A DNA stretch of 64,000 bases from assembly GCF_020911925.1 (NCBI RefSeq), contig NZ_CP087134.1, positions 4,216,001 through 4,280,000 on the forward strand. Reading direction: 5' to 3'. Positions within the stretch are counted from its first letter, which is position 1. Each line of letters starts with the position of its first letter. The notes under the pieces were generated by a model. The model saw only the letters and a program-made list of their open reading frames with translations, had not been told where the DNA came from and made no database searches. Below, one piece after another: positions 27,733 to 37,163 of this stretch. The position numbers were made by a program, and so were the translations under genes. The stretch is from Flavobacterium cupriresistens (GTDB lineage: Bacteria; Bacteroidota; Bacteroidia; Flavobacteriales; Flavobacteriaceae).

Positions 27733-29250
27733 ATGAGTACTGTTAAAAATATAAACCCAACAATCATTGTTATTTTTGGAGCCTCAGGTGATTTAGCTAA
27801 AAGAAAGCTTTTCCCTGCCTTTCAAAATCTATATCTCGATGGTCGTATGGATGAAAAATTTCAGATTATAGCACTGGGAAGAGCCGAAAAAACCAATGAG
27901 GAGTTTCGCAGTTATGTTTTGGAAAATTTAGAGAAATTTTCGAGAAAATCAGGGCTTTCCCTTGAAGATACTCAGAAATTCATTTCGCATATTACCTATC
28001 TCAGACACGACATTGACAAAGAAGAATCCTATCAGGAATTAGATTCCAAGTTAAATGCCATCGATGAGTCTTTTGGTCTGCGAGCCAATCGTCTTTTTTA
28101 CCTGTCTATAGCCCCTTCTTTCATTACCACTATCTCGAGTAATATCAAGAAAATAGGTCTTGCTGCGAATGCCAAACAAGATCGTATTATTATCGAAAAA
28201 CCATTCGGATACGATAAGACTTCGGCGATTGAACTTAACGAGATGCTTTCTGAAACTTTCAAGGAAGAACAGATTTACCGTATTGATCATTATTTAGGGA
28301 AAGAAACCGTTCAAAATATCCTTGCTTTCCGTTTTGGAAATTCTATGTTTGAACCCTTATGGAGCCGTAATTTTATTGATTTTGTCCAAATTACTGTGGC
28401 AGAAGAAGTAGGAGTTGAAGATCGTGGCGGATTCTATGAAGGAGTTGGAGCCTTAAAGGACATGATCCAAAATCACCTGCTTCAAATTTTGTGCATGACT
28501 GCCATGGAAGCTCCCGCTTCTTTAGATGCAGATGATATCAGAAGTCGCAAAGCAGATGTGTTGCGTTCTATCCGTCGTATAAAACCAAATGAGGTCGATC
28601 ATTATACCGTAAGAGGTCAATACGATGCAGGATTTATACAAGGAAATCCCGTTCCAGAATACCGTAAGGACAAAGGAGTCGCACCGGATTCTAATACTGA
28701 AACCTATGTTGCGATGAAAATTTATCTCGATAACTGGAGATGGCAAGGCGTTCCTTTTTACCTGCGCACCGGAAAAAGAATGCAGGAAAAACAGTCCTCG
28801 ATCGTGATTCAGTTCAAACCGGTACCGCATTCCTCCTTTTCTTATGGCAATGAAGGAATGACGCCTAACCGATTGATCATAAACATTCAGCCCTCTATGG
28901 ACATCAAGCTGCAGTTTATGACTAAAAAACCGGGACTTTCGCTTTCTTTGCGACCTGCAGAAATGGTTTTTGACTATTTTCAATGTTCTACAATGTCACC
29001 GGAAGCTTATGAAACCTTGCTTGCAGATGCTTTAGCAGGAGATCCTACCCTATTTATGCGTTGGGATCAGGTAGAACAGGCCTGGGATGCAATCGACACC
29101 ATTCAGGAATTCTGGAAAAACAATGCCCCTGCCAATTTCCCTAATTACAAAGCCGGAAGCTGGGGACCTGAAGCCGCAGACGAATTACTTGCACGTCAGG
29201 GACATGCCTGGGTTTCTAACACAACAACTACCGTAAAAGAAGAAATTTAA
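27733..29250 (+). CDS. zwf: Glucose-6-phosphate 1-dehydrogenase
   Basis: A 505-residue enzyme that oxidises glucose 6-phosphate to 6-phosphogluconolactone. The dinucleotide-binding start IIVIFGASGDLAKRKLFPAF and the active-site signature YRIDHYLGKETVQN are present, as is the EKPFGYD segment with its conserved Lys. Length is normal for the family. It lies between gnd and pgl, so the operon order is gnd-zwf-pgl rather than pathway order. Cytoplasmic. Confidence 0.97.
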   Translation: MSTVKNINPTIIVIFGASGDLAKRKLFPAFQNLYLDGRMDEKFQIIALGRAEKTNEEFRSYVLENLEKFSRKSGLSLEDTQKFISHITYLRHDIDKEESYQELDSKLNAIDESFGLRANRLFYLSIAPSFITTISSNIKKIGLAANAKQDRIIIEKPFGYDKTSAIELNEMLSETFKEEQIYRIDHYLGKETVQNILAFRFGNSMFEPLWSRNFIDFVQITVAEEVGVEDRGGFYEGVGALKDMIQNHLLQILCMTAMEAPASLDADDIRSRKADVLRSIRRIKPNEVDHYTVRGQYDAGFIQGNPVPEYRKDKGVAPDSNTETYVAMKIYLDNWRWQGVPFYLRTGKRMQEKQSSIVIQFKPVPHSSFSYGNEGMTPNRLIINIQPSMDIKLQFMTKKPGLSLSLRPAEMVFDYFQCSTMSPEAYETLLADALAGDPTLFMRWDQVEQAWDAIDTIQEFWKNNAPANFPNYKAGSWGPEAADELLARQGHAWVSNTTTTVKEEI

Positions 29251-29251
29251 A

Positions 29252-29971
29252 ATGATACAGATTTTTAACACCATAGAAGAGATTAATACTAAAGCAGCAA
29301 CTCTTTTCGTAGTGTCAGCACAAAAAGCCATACAGGAAAAAGGAAAATTTACCGCCGTACTTACCGGTGGTTCTTCACCTGCCGGTCTTTATAAACTCTT
29401 GGCTTCTCCCGATTACAAATCAAAAATTGATTGGAGCAAAGTGTATATTTTTTGGGGTGATGAGCGTTGGGTACCACTTGATGATGACCGCAGTAATGCA
29501 AAAATGTCTTTTGATACGCTTTTGAGCCACGTTCCAATTCCTCAGGAGAATATATTTCCGATGTACAAAGAGGGTGTTTCACCTGGAGCGTATGCGGTTA
29601 CTTATGAGCAATCCGTAAAAGATATTACTGGTCCGGACGGAAAATTGGACCTTATTTTACTTGGGCTTGGTGATGACGGGCACACCGCCTCTCTTTTCCC
29701 TGGAGAAGCTGTTTTGCATGAACAAACAAAATGGGTAGATGCTTACCGTTTAGAATCTCAAAACATGCACCGCATTACATTGACCGCTCCTCTGATTAAC
29801 AAAGCAGAGCAGATTATCGTAGTGGCATTTGGAGAAAAGAAAGCTCCGGCATTAAAAGAAGTGTTACATGGCGATTATAACCCTACTACTTATCCGATGC
29901 AACTAATAAAACCTGTTACAGGAGAATTATTGTTTTTGGTAGACAAAAGTGCTGCAGGGACAACTAATTAA
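29252..29971 (+). CDS. pgl: 6-phosphogluconolactonase
   Basis: A 239-residue SOL/DevB-type lactonase that hydrolyses 6-phosphogluconolactone to 6-phosphogluconate. Key segments are LTGGSSPAGLYKLLA, the GDERWVPLDDDRSN signature and GLGDDGHTASLFPG with the catalytic His. It starts one base after the zwf stop, which implies translational coupling, and is followed by a strong terminator at 30016-30053. Cytoplasmic. Confidence 0.96.
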   Translation: MIQIFNTIEEINTKAATLFVVSAQKAIQEKGKFTAVLTGGSSPAGLYKLLASPDYKSKIDWSKVYIFWGDERWVPLDDDRSNAKMSFDTLLSHVPIPQENIFPMYKEGVSPGAYAVTYEQSVKDITGPDGKLDLILLGLGDDGHTASLFPGEAVLHEQTKWVDAYRLESQNMHRITLTAPLINKAEQIIVVAFGEKKAPALKEVLHGDYNPTTYPMQLIKPVTGELLFLVDKSAAGTTN

Positions 29972-30015
29972 ATACTAGACAAATCATAACCGATTTGGCT
30001 AAAAAAATATCACTT

Positions 30016-30053
30016 AAACAGTTACGAGATTTTCTTGTAACTGTTTTTTTGTT
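30016..30053 (+). terminator. Rho-independent terminator of gnd-zwf-pgl
   Basis: AAACAGTTAC (30016-30025) and GTAACTGTTT (30037-30046) form a perfect 10-bp stem with an 11-base loop, followed by a T run. The rest of the 503-bp gap to chiA holds only the promoter box at 30413-30420. Confidence 0.85.
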
Positions 30054-30412
30054 TTTAAAGCATCCTAAATTAAATGCCTTTTTCACTACTGAAAAAAATA
30101 TATTGATCCAAACTTTTCCGGTTGTTCTAATGTAAACCTCTAATAGCATAAGTATTGAATTTATTATATCAATTATAATTTTTAATCATACAGCTATACA
30201 ACCAACTATTTCTGTTACACTGCTCTTTAATATTTTTGAAAAAAAATGAAGGTATTGCCATTTTGCCCTCATTCCTTTATCAACCTGCTTTATTGCACTT
30301 TTTGCATGATCCGAATTATTTCAGTAAAAAAATCATGAATTGATTTCCATAATTTCAATGTTTATCAGTCCTTACCGATTGGATTATGATTATCGTATTT
30401 ATAAACTGTATT

Positions 30413-30420
30413 TAAATTTG
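30413..30420 (+). promoter_or_regulatory. Candidate -7 box (TAAATTTG) for chiA
   Basis: TAAATTTG fits TAnnTTTG, 55 bases before the ATG at 30475. A TTGG occurs about 30 bases upstream, too far for a standard -33 element, as might be expected of a regulated promoter. Confidence 0.35.
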
Positions 30421-30474
30421 GCAAGTTGATACAAATTGGGGTTTTTCACACTTTCTTAATCAAAAATTAAACCT

Positions 30475-33400
30475 ATGAAACAGTACTACAAATTAATCTT
30501 TTTATTACTATTTCCTTTACTGGCAGCAGCTCAACCAGCTCATGGTAAAAAAGTAATTGGATACTATGCACAATGGTCTATTTATGCTCGGGACTTTAAT
30601 ATTCCAAAAATAGACGGTAGCAAATTAACCCATTTAAACTATTCCTTTTATGGGACAACCTACGATCCCGCCCATCCCGAAAACACCAAATTAAGATGTT
30701 TAGACTCCTATGCTGATTTTGAACATATGGAAGGCGGAATACCATGGGACGCTCCGGTAAAAGGGAACTTTTATGACTTAATGAAGTTAAAACAAAAGTA
30801 TCCGCACTTAAAGGTTTTAATTTCAATTGGAGGCTGGACCAAAGGTCAGGATTTATCCCCAATTGCCGCAAACCCTATAGCAAGAAATGCTTTGGTAGCA
30901 GATATGGCACAGTTTATCACCACTTATCCCTTTATTGACGGATTTGACATTGATTGGGAATATCCAGTAAAAGGAGGAACAGACGGAACAGAAATGCTTA
31001 ATGATGCTCCAGTTCCTGCACAAAATCACAATCCGGATGATAACAAAAATTTTGTCTATCTATTAAAAGAAATGCGTCGTGTAATGCCTAATAAATTAAT
31101 CTCGATCGCTGCCGGGAATAATGTGAAAAATGTTTCTCAGCAATATCTGGGGCCTAACAATAGAGCTCTATATGGGATGACAGAAGACCTTTCGACTTAC
31201 TGCGATTATATCACTTATTTTGGATATGATTTTGGTGGAAACTGGTATGATAAAACGTGCTATAATGCTCCTTTATATGCCAGCGAAAACACAAACGATC
31301 CTTTATACGGCGCAACGCAATCTGAATCATTAGATGAGTTAACGAATCAATTTCTAAACGTTGTGGGTATTCCATCCAATAAATTAATCATGGGATTGCC
31401 TTACTATGGAAAGTTGTTTAACAATGTTGCCAATAATGGAACAGATCCAAATCATCCGGGCCTATTTGTTTCAGCTCCACAAGATATCGTTTCAGGATGC
31501 ACCAATCATCAACCTCCATTAGGGACCTGGGATTCAGGTAAAACCTGTGAAAATTCGGGAAGTATTGAAATCTGTGATTTAGTGGGAAATCCAACTACAA
31601 ATCCACATCCTTATTTAGATCCAACTACCATGCTGGTAACATCCACCGCAGCTGCTGCCGGTTGGGTGAGGTACTTTGACAACACTACTAAAGTTCCATA
31701 TCTATACAACGACCGTACACACCAGTTTATCAGTTATGAAGACAAACAATCTATAGACTTTAAAGTACAATATCTTAAATCACGAAATCTGGCCGGAGGT
31801 ATGATTTGGGAACTTTCTCAGGATACCAGAGGTGCAATTTCAAATGCATTACTAAACCAGATAGATACTTCGTTTGGGGCTATCTTACCCGGAACAGTAA
31901 GTATTAGTGGTGCTGTAAAAAACGGAACTGCTTTGATTGCCAACGCCACAGTTGAATTAAGAGATTCAAACAATGTAATTCTGCAGACTACACTTAGTAC
32001 TACTGGTAATTTTACTTTCCATAATTTAGCCTCCGGAAAAAATTACAGCCTTACCGCTGTTCATCCGGCGTATACATTTACAGCTACAAATTTTACAAAT
32101 GTAACGACGGATCAAACCGCAATAGTACTTCAAGGAACAGCACGCCCTACTTACACCGTTAGCGGAACTGTTAAAAATGGAACTAATGCAGTTTCAGGAG
32201 TGGTGGTTTCTGCAGCTTCCGGAACTATGACTCTGACCACTACATCAGATGCTACGGGCAATTACACCGTTACCAACTTGGTCGCAGGATTAGATTTCGC
32301 TGTAACAGCAGCTAAAGCAGGGATGACTTATACTCCGGCTAGTACCGTTTATACTGCAATTGACACCAACAAAACATTAGACTTTACCCAAGATGCCATT
32401 ATAAACAAAATTAGTGGTACAGTTAAAAAGGGTTCAACTCCGATCTCGGGAGCAAAAATAGAATTAACCTTACCCTGGACCGACTCCAGTCATGCTTATA
32501 AAACCATAATTGCAACTACAGATGCACAAGGGGCGTACAGTTTTAATAATGATGATTTAGCAGGTTATTCAAAAGTACAAACCTTAAAACTGAACACTTG
32601 GGATAATAAGGGAATTGACTATTTCCCAACTGATTTGGCAAACTTTGAGATTCCAACGGTATCAAAAGTTTATAATTTCAATTCAAGCGCTGTCACACCA
32701 CAAATTGCGATTACAAGTCCAACAGCAACAACAGTAGCAATTATACCGGGAACGGTTGTTCAACTCAAAGCCAATGCTGATTTGACTTTTGCAGATCCGT
32801 CTGTGACTATTTCTTCTGTAGTATTTAACATCAATGGACAAACGATTACGGGAACACTTTCAACAGGGACCGAATATGTAGCCAATTGGACACCAACTTT
32901 AGCCGATTTTAATAAAAACTACACCTTAAAAGCAACGGCAATAGCGTCAAATACAATCACTGCAGAAGACAGTAAAACATTTTATTTACAATGTTCCGGT
33001 GTAAATTGTCCAAATATAGTACCCGAAATCACCTGGATTGATCCGGCATCGACTACTATCAATCAGGCTTCGGGATTCAAGACTGTACCGGTAAGCGTAA
33101 ATGTTACGGATAAAGATGGTACAGTTGCAAGTGCTTCTATTAGTATTGATGGGGTTTCTTATACGATGACAAAGGCCGCGGGAAGTACTTACAATTACAC
33201 TTTCACTCCAACTGCCTTCAAAACATATGCAATAGTTGTAAAAGCCAAGGATAACTCCGGAGGCGAAAACACCTTAAACCAATCGATTAATATCGTTAAT
33301 TCTGCATTTAATCTTCTCCCGACGAAGGTAATTGTTGGTTATGCCCACGGATGGGAAAACTCAAGTGCACCGTTTTTATACTTCAATCAAATGGGGGATA

Positions 33401-34614
33401 AAAAATTTAATGTAGTCATTTATTCTTTCATTGAAACTAGAAACAGAGACGGCTATACACCAGTCCTTGTGGTAAACGAGCCAAGATATTTTACAAATGG
33501 TGTTTTTGATCCTCAGTTATTAAAAAACGATATCAAATTCTTAAGAGATAAAGGAATTCCGGTTCTTGTATCCATAGGAGGGCAAAATGGTCATGTAGTG
33601 TTAGAAACAGTCGCTCAAAAAGACATTTTTGTAAGCGGCATAAAAACGATTGTTGATCAATATCATTTTGACGGTCTTGATATTGATTTTGAAGGATCTT
33701 CAATGAATTTCGAAGCAGGAGCACTTAAAGATTTCTCCTATTCATCGATTTCTGCTTATCCAAAATTAAAAAATGTCGTAGATGCTTTTAAAGAATTAAA
33801 AACAAATTATGGCAGCGGATTCATTATGACAGCTGCTCCCGAAGCCTACTACGTTCAGGCAGGTTATAATACCTATGGAAACGGAGTTGGTTCTTTCTTA
33901 CCGGTAATTCATAATCTACGCAACGAGCTGGATCTTTTGATGGTGCAATTATACAATACAGGATCAATAGTCGCGCTGGACAACCTTGCCTATGAACAAG
34001 GAAAACCCGATTTCTTAGTATCCATGTCAGAGATGTTAATGAAAGGATTTAATGTAAGCACTACAGGCTTTTATTTCCCTCCATTACCCCCGTCCAAAGT
34101 GGTTATAGCCCTTCCGGCTTGTACCGGAGCAGCTCAGGCCGCAAGTTACATAACACCGCAAAAAGGAATTGAAGCTTTTAGTTATTTAAGAAGCGGAATC
34201 AATTATACAGGACGAAATTACACACTTAAAGGTGGTCCTTATCCTGATATGAGAGGGGTAATGACCTGGTCGATTAACTGGGATGCAGGCTGCGGAACCG
34301 GTTATGAATTTTCTAATGCATATGCTACTTATTTTGCAGCACAGTTATCTCTTGACAAAATTGAAGCAAAAAACAATACGGAGGTTTATTTCAAAAACAA
34401 TGCTCTACTAGTTAAAAGCGAGACGGAAGATATTGCTCAGGTCGACGTGTTTAATACATTGGGACAATCTTTAGCCAGTTACAAAAACAGGATGAACACT
34501 AACGAAATACTGCTTCAGAATTATAGTTTTTCAACGAAACAATTGTTTATCGTTGTAGTAACAAACAAAGCAGGTAACAAAAAATCTTTCAAAGTAGTAA
34601 ACTTCTTAAACTAA
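30475..34614 (+). CDS. chiA: Two-domain GH18 chitinase secreted by T9SS (ChiA-like)
   Basis: A 1379-residue secreted chitinase. Order: signal peptide (1-18); GH18 domain 1 (about 24-460) with catalytic D155GFD158ID160WE162 and SIGGW; three carboxypeptidase-regulatory-like modules (about 475-740, each opening with SG.VK.G); two Ig-like modules (about 745-945); GH18 domain 2 (about 950-1325) with D1066GLD1069ID1071FE1073 and SIGGQ; a type A T9SS sorting domain (about 1330-1379; LGQSLASYKN...KSFKVVNFLN). In Flavobacterium johnsoniae ChiA, the two GH18 domains act as endo- and exo-enzymes on crystalline chitin. Both catalytic Glu residues are present here. It is monocistronic, with a terminator at 34737-34768; no SusC/D or chitobiase lies beside it. 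Confidence 0.93.
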   Translation: MKQYYKLIFLLLFPLLAAAQPAHGKKVIGYYAQWSIYARDFNIPKIDGSKLTHLNYSFYGTTYDPAHPENTKLRCLDSYADFEHMEGGIPWDAPVKGNFYDLMKLKQKYPHLKVLISIGGWTKGQDLSPIAANPIARNALVADMAQFITTYPFIDGFDIDWEYPVKGGTDGTEMLNDAPVPAQNHNPDDNKNFVYLLKEMRRVMPNKLISIAAGNNVKNVSQQYLGPNNRALYGMTEDLSTYCDYITYFGYDFGGNWYDKTCYNAPLYASENTNDPLYGATQSESLDELTNQFLNVVGIPSNKLIMGLPYYGKLFNNVANNGTDPNHPGLFVSAPQDIVSGCTNHQPPLGTWDSGKTCENSGSIEICDLVGNPTTNPHPYLDPTTMLVTSTAAAAGWVRYFDNTTKVPYLYNDRTHQFISYEDKQSIDFKVQYLKSRNLAGGMIWELSQDTRGAISNALLNQIDTSFGAILPGTVSISGAVKNGTALIANATVELRDSNNVILQTTLSTTGNFTFHNLASGKNYSLTAVHPAYTFTATNFTNVTTDQTAIVLQGTARPTYTVSGTVKNGTNAVSGVVVSAASGTMTLTTTSDATGNYTVTNLVAGLDFAVTAAKAGMTYTPASTVYTAIDTNKTLDFTQDAIINKISGTVKKGSTPISGAKIELTLPWTDSSHAYKTIIATTDAQGAYSFNNDDLAGYSKVQTLKLNTWDNKGIDYFPTDLANFEIPTVSKVYNFNSSAVTPQIAITSPTATTVAIIPGTVVQLKANADLTFADPSVTISSVVFNINGQTITGTLSTGTEYVANWTPTLADFNKNYTLKATAIASNTITAEDSKTFYLQCSGVNCPNIVPEITWIDPASTTINQASGFKTVPVSVNVTDKDGTVASASISIDGVSYTMTKAAGSTYNYTFTPTAFKTYAIVVKAKDNSGGENTLNQSINIVNSAFNLLPTKVIVGYAHGWENSSAPFLYFNQMGDKKFNVVIYSFIETRNRDGYTPVLVVNEPRYFTNGVFDPQLLKNDIKFLRDKGIPVLVSIGGQNGHVVLETVAQKDIFVSGIKTIVDQYHFDGLDIDFEGSSMNFEAGALKDFSYSSISAYPKLKNVVDAFKELKTNYGSGFIMTAAPEAYYVQAGYNTYGNGVGSFLPVIHNLRNELDLLMVQLYNTGSIVALDNLAYEQGKPDFLVSMSEMLMKGFNVSTTGFYFPPLPPSKVVIALPACTGAAQAASYITPQKGIEAFSYLRSGINYTGRNYTLKGGPYPDMRGVMTWSINWDAGCGTGYEFSNAYATYFAAQLSLDKIEAKNNTEVYFKNNALLVKSETEDIAQVDVFNTLGQSLASYKNRMNTNEILLQNYSFSTKQLFIVVVTNKAGNKKSFKVVNFLN

Positions 34615-34736
34615 GAATTTTGCAGCAAAATGTTAAAGTAATAAAAAACTAAGTCATTTTAGTTCTATTTTTTTGCAAAATACTCTGGAATTATAAGCGT
34701 TCTTTAGTTTGTATTAATCCGAAGTAGAGTATTTTG

Positions 34737-34768
34737 AACCTGGCAATTTTATTGTCAGGTTTTTTTGT
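34737..34768 (+). terminator. Rho-independent terminator of chiA
   Basis: AACCTGGCAAT (34737-34747) pairs with ATTGTCAGGTT (34751-34761) with one G-T pair, followed by a T run. Confidence 0.8.
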
Positions 34769-34885
34769 ATCTACTTTTTAAATTTGACTTCTTTGAAGAA
34801 AATGCAAAACCCTTGTACTCCATTGTATCCTTTTGCAAAATCATACGGTTATAGTTAACTTTACAAAGAAATCTACCCCCATGTG

Positions 34886-35743
34886 ATGCTAACAAACAAA
34901 AACAAACATATTCCGCTTCTCGGTTTAGAAGAGTTTAGAAAAGACCGACTCCATTCTAAAGAGCCGCTTTTGTTTAATGAACTGCATGGCGAAAGACATA
35001 TTCATAAACCACATCAACACGATTTTTTTATCATCATTCTTTTTGATCAGGCAAAAGGCAATCATACTATTGATTTTAAAGAGTATAAAATTAGCAACCG
35101 ACAAATTCACCTTTTATTCCCCGGACAGGTACATACCTGGAATATCGAACCGGAAACAACAGGCTATCAATTGATGATTGATCGTCATTTTTTTGAACGT
35201 TTTTCTGCCAGTTTCCGATTTTCATTCGTTGAGTATCACAATCATCCTGTTATTGAACTGGAACCGGATTCCTTTAAACTGCTTCATTATGAATTTGATG
35301 CGATTAAAAATGAATTGGCAGCTGAAGACTCCCTCTCAGAATTAATCAGTTCCCGTACGGCCGTCATTGCTTCTATTATAAGTAAATCTGCCGCTAAAAT
35401 TTTTACCGATCTGAACAACTATGAGGCTGAGCCACGCATCGTAAAATTTCAACAGTTGATTGATGTCTCTTTTAAAGAAGAAAAACTAGTGTCCTTTTAC
35501 GCGGCAAAACTTCACATATCGGCTAATTATCTCAATATCCTTTGCAAAAAATATTTAAAGATTTCAGCAACACAACTCATACAGCAAAGAACAGTACTGG
35601 AAGCCAAACGTCTTCTTAAAACCACCACCGTGTCTGTTAAGGAAATTGCCTTTGAACTGGGATTTATTGACCATGCTTATTTTTCCAATTTCTTTAAAAC
35701 CCAAACCGGAACAACACCTACTGATTTTCGGGATTTGTTATAA
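34886..35743 (+). CDS. AraC-family transcriptional regulator
   Basis: A 285-residue regulator with an N-terminal cupin sensor (HIHKPHQHDFFIIILFD, HLLFPGQVHTW) and a C-terminal double-HTH AraC domain (VSFYAAKLHISANYLNILCKKYL; VSVKEIAFELGFIDHAYFSNFFKTQTGTTPTDFRD). The start ATG 34886 is used; GTG 34883 is the codon just before it, and an overlapping ATG at 34881 is followed at once by a stop. It precedes an exported amidohydrolase gene by 76 bp and follows chiA. Which of these it controls is not shown; the amidohydrolase has its own promoter-like box. Confidence 0.88.
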   Translation: MLTNKNKHIPLLGLEEFRKDRLHSKEPLLFNELHGERHIHKPHQHDFFIIILFDQAKGNHTIDFKEYKISNRQIHLLFPGQVHTWNIEPETTGYQLMIDRHFFERFSASFRFSFVEYHNHPVIELEPDSFKLLHYEFDAIKNELAAEDSLSELISSRTAVIASIISKSAAKIFTDLNNYEAEPRIVKFQQLIDVSFKEEKLVSFYAAKLHISANYLNILCKKYLKISATQLIQQRTVLEAKRLLKTTTVSVKEIAFELGFIDHAYFSNFFKTQTGTTPTDFRDLL

Positions 35744-35794
35744 ATTTTACAAGCCTTGGAATAAATCCTTCACATTCGGATTCTTTAGGGCGGT

Positions 35795-35802
35795 TATATT
35801 TG
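35795..35802 (+). promoter_or_regulatory. Candidate -7 box (TATATTTG) for the amidohydrolase gene
   Basis: TATATTTG fits TAnnTTTG, 18 bases before the ATG at 35820. It supports that start over longer in-frame readings that overlap the AraC gene. Confidence 0.4.
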
Positions 35803-35819
35803 TAGAAACTATAACTACT

Positions 35820-37163
35820 ATGAAAAATTCCGGAATATCCCGCAAAGACTTTTTAAGAAACTCCGCATTAAGTGTTGCCGGACTGGCCATTGGCTCCGGA
35901 TTTCTAAATTCGGCAGCGGCCTCTTCCCTGAAAACCAATTCTGATATAAAAATAGCAGCAGGTAAATCGTACACCCTAAAAAATGTCAGATTAGAAACAG
36001 GTTTTGAATATAAAGAAGAAGAAATTGTACACACCAAAACGGCACTCTTCTGCGTAGAAATCAGTGATGGCAAAATCAAGTCTATTTCGCCAAATAAACC
36101 CAACTCAGAGGCCATAGATGCCAAAGGTTTTTTAATGCTTCCGGCTTTTCGTGATATGCACATTCACTTGGATAAAACTTTATACGGCGATTCCTGGGAA
36201 GCAGTAAAAAAGAGAAATGGTGGTGTAAAAGGCATGATAACATTAGAGCAGCAAATTATGCCTGATTTGCTAAAAAATTCAACCTATAAAGCTGAAAAAC
36301 TAATCGAACTGTTACAATCACACGGAACCTCATTTGCCCGCAGCCATGTGAACATTGAGCCCACTTCTAAGTTACAATCCTTAAAAAATCTACAGATTGC
36401 TTTAGAGAATAAAAAAAATGGTTTTGGAGCAGAATTGGTAGCTTTTCCGCAACATGGCGTTTTTTATACCGATACTGTTCCCTATCTAAAAGAAGCTGCA
36501 AAAATGGATATTGATTTTATTGGAGGAGTCGATCCCTATACGATTGACGGTGCGATCGAAAAAACAATGGATTTCACCGTACAACTGGCTCTCGACCATA
36601 ACAAAGGAATTGATATCCATTTGCATGAATCTGGCGAATCGGGACTAAAAACCGTTGAATATCTAATAGACAAAGTCAACGAAAATACCAGTCTGAAAGG
36701 AAAAACTTTCGTAAGTCATTGTTTTATTCTTGGAAAACTGGACAAACCTAAACAGGAAGAAATGGCACAAAAACTGGCCGCAGCTCAAATAGGCATTGTT
36801 TCTACTGTTCCTTTCGGTAATCTTGTGATGCCTATTCCAACTTTACTGAAACATGGCGTAAAAGTAATGACCGGAAACGACAGTATTATCGATCATTGGA
36901 ATACTTTTGGAACCGGAAGTGTGTTGCAAAAAGCCAATCTTGCAGCTCAATTGTACGGACAAGTTACAGAATTCGGCTTATCCAGAATGCTAAAACTCGC
37001 TACCGCAGGTCCATTACCATTAGATGATAAAGGAATTCAACAATGGCCAAAAGCCGGTGATACTGCAGATGTAGTACTGATAGAAGCCAGCTGCTCTGCT
37101 GAGGCTGTATCCCGAATGTCTCCGGTGCGCACTCTTATTCACAATGGAAATATTGTCTATTAA
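35820..37163 (+). CDS. Exported cytosine-deaminase-like amidohydrolase
   Basis: A 447-residue metal-dependent amidohydrolase of the cytosine deaminase/CodA-like group. Metal ligands are visible in order: HIHLD (HxH), DIHLHESGE, VSHCFI and TGNDSIIDHW (Asp). The N-terminus MKNSGISRKDFLRNSALSVAGLAIG resembles a degenerate twin-arginine signal (SRKDFL in place of SRRxFL), so the enzyme may be exported folded. ATG 35820 is chosen because the longer frame reads through the AraC gene. The substrate is unknown: a cyclic amide, pyrimidine or similar compound would fit the family. The AraC gene immediately upstream may regulate it. Confidence 0.82.
   Translation: MKNSGISRKDFLRNSALSVAGLAIGSGFLNSAAASSLKTNSDIKIAAGKSYTLKNVRLETGFEYKEEEIVHTKTALFCVEISDGKIKSISPNKPNSEAIDAKGFLMLPAFRDMHIHLDKTLYGDSWEAVKKRNGGVKGMITLEQQIMPDLLKNSTYKAEKLIELLQSHGTSFARSHVNIEPTSKLQSLKNLQIALENKKNGFGAELVAFPQHGVFYTDTVPYLKEAAKMDIDFIGGVDPYTIDGAIEKTMDFTVQLALDHNKGIDIHLHESGESGLKTVEYLIDKVNENTSLKGKTFVSHCFILGKLDKPKQEEMAQKLAAAQIGIVSTVPFGNLVMPIPTLLKHGVKVMTGNDSIIDHWNTFGTGSVLQKANLAAQLYGQVTEFGLSRMLKLATAGPLPLDDKGIQQWPKAGDTADVVLIEASCSAEAVSRMSPVRTLIHNGNIVY

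Noticed and set aside
26305-29971. gnd-zwf-pgl as part of the sugar branch of the hydroxylysine-type locus
   Set aside because: It is a self-contained housekeeping operon with its own terminator, more than 9 kb away, with unrelated genes between.
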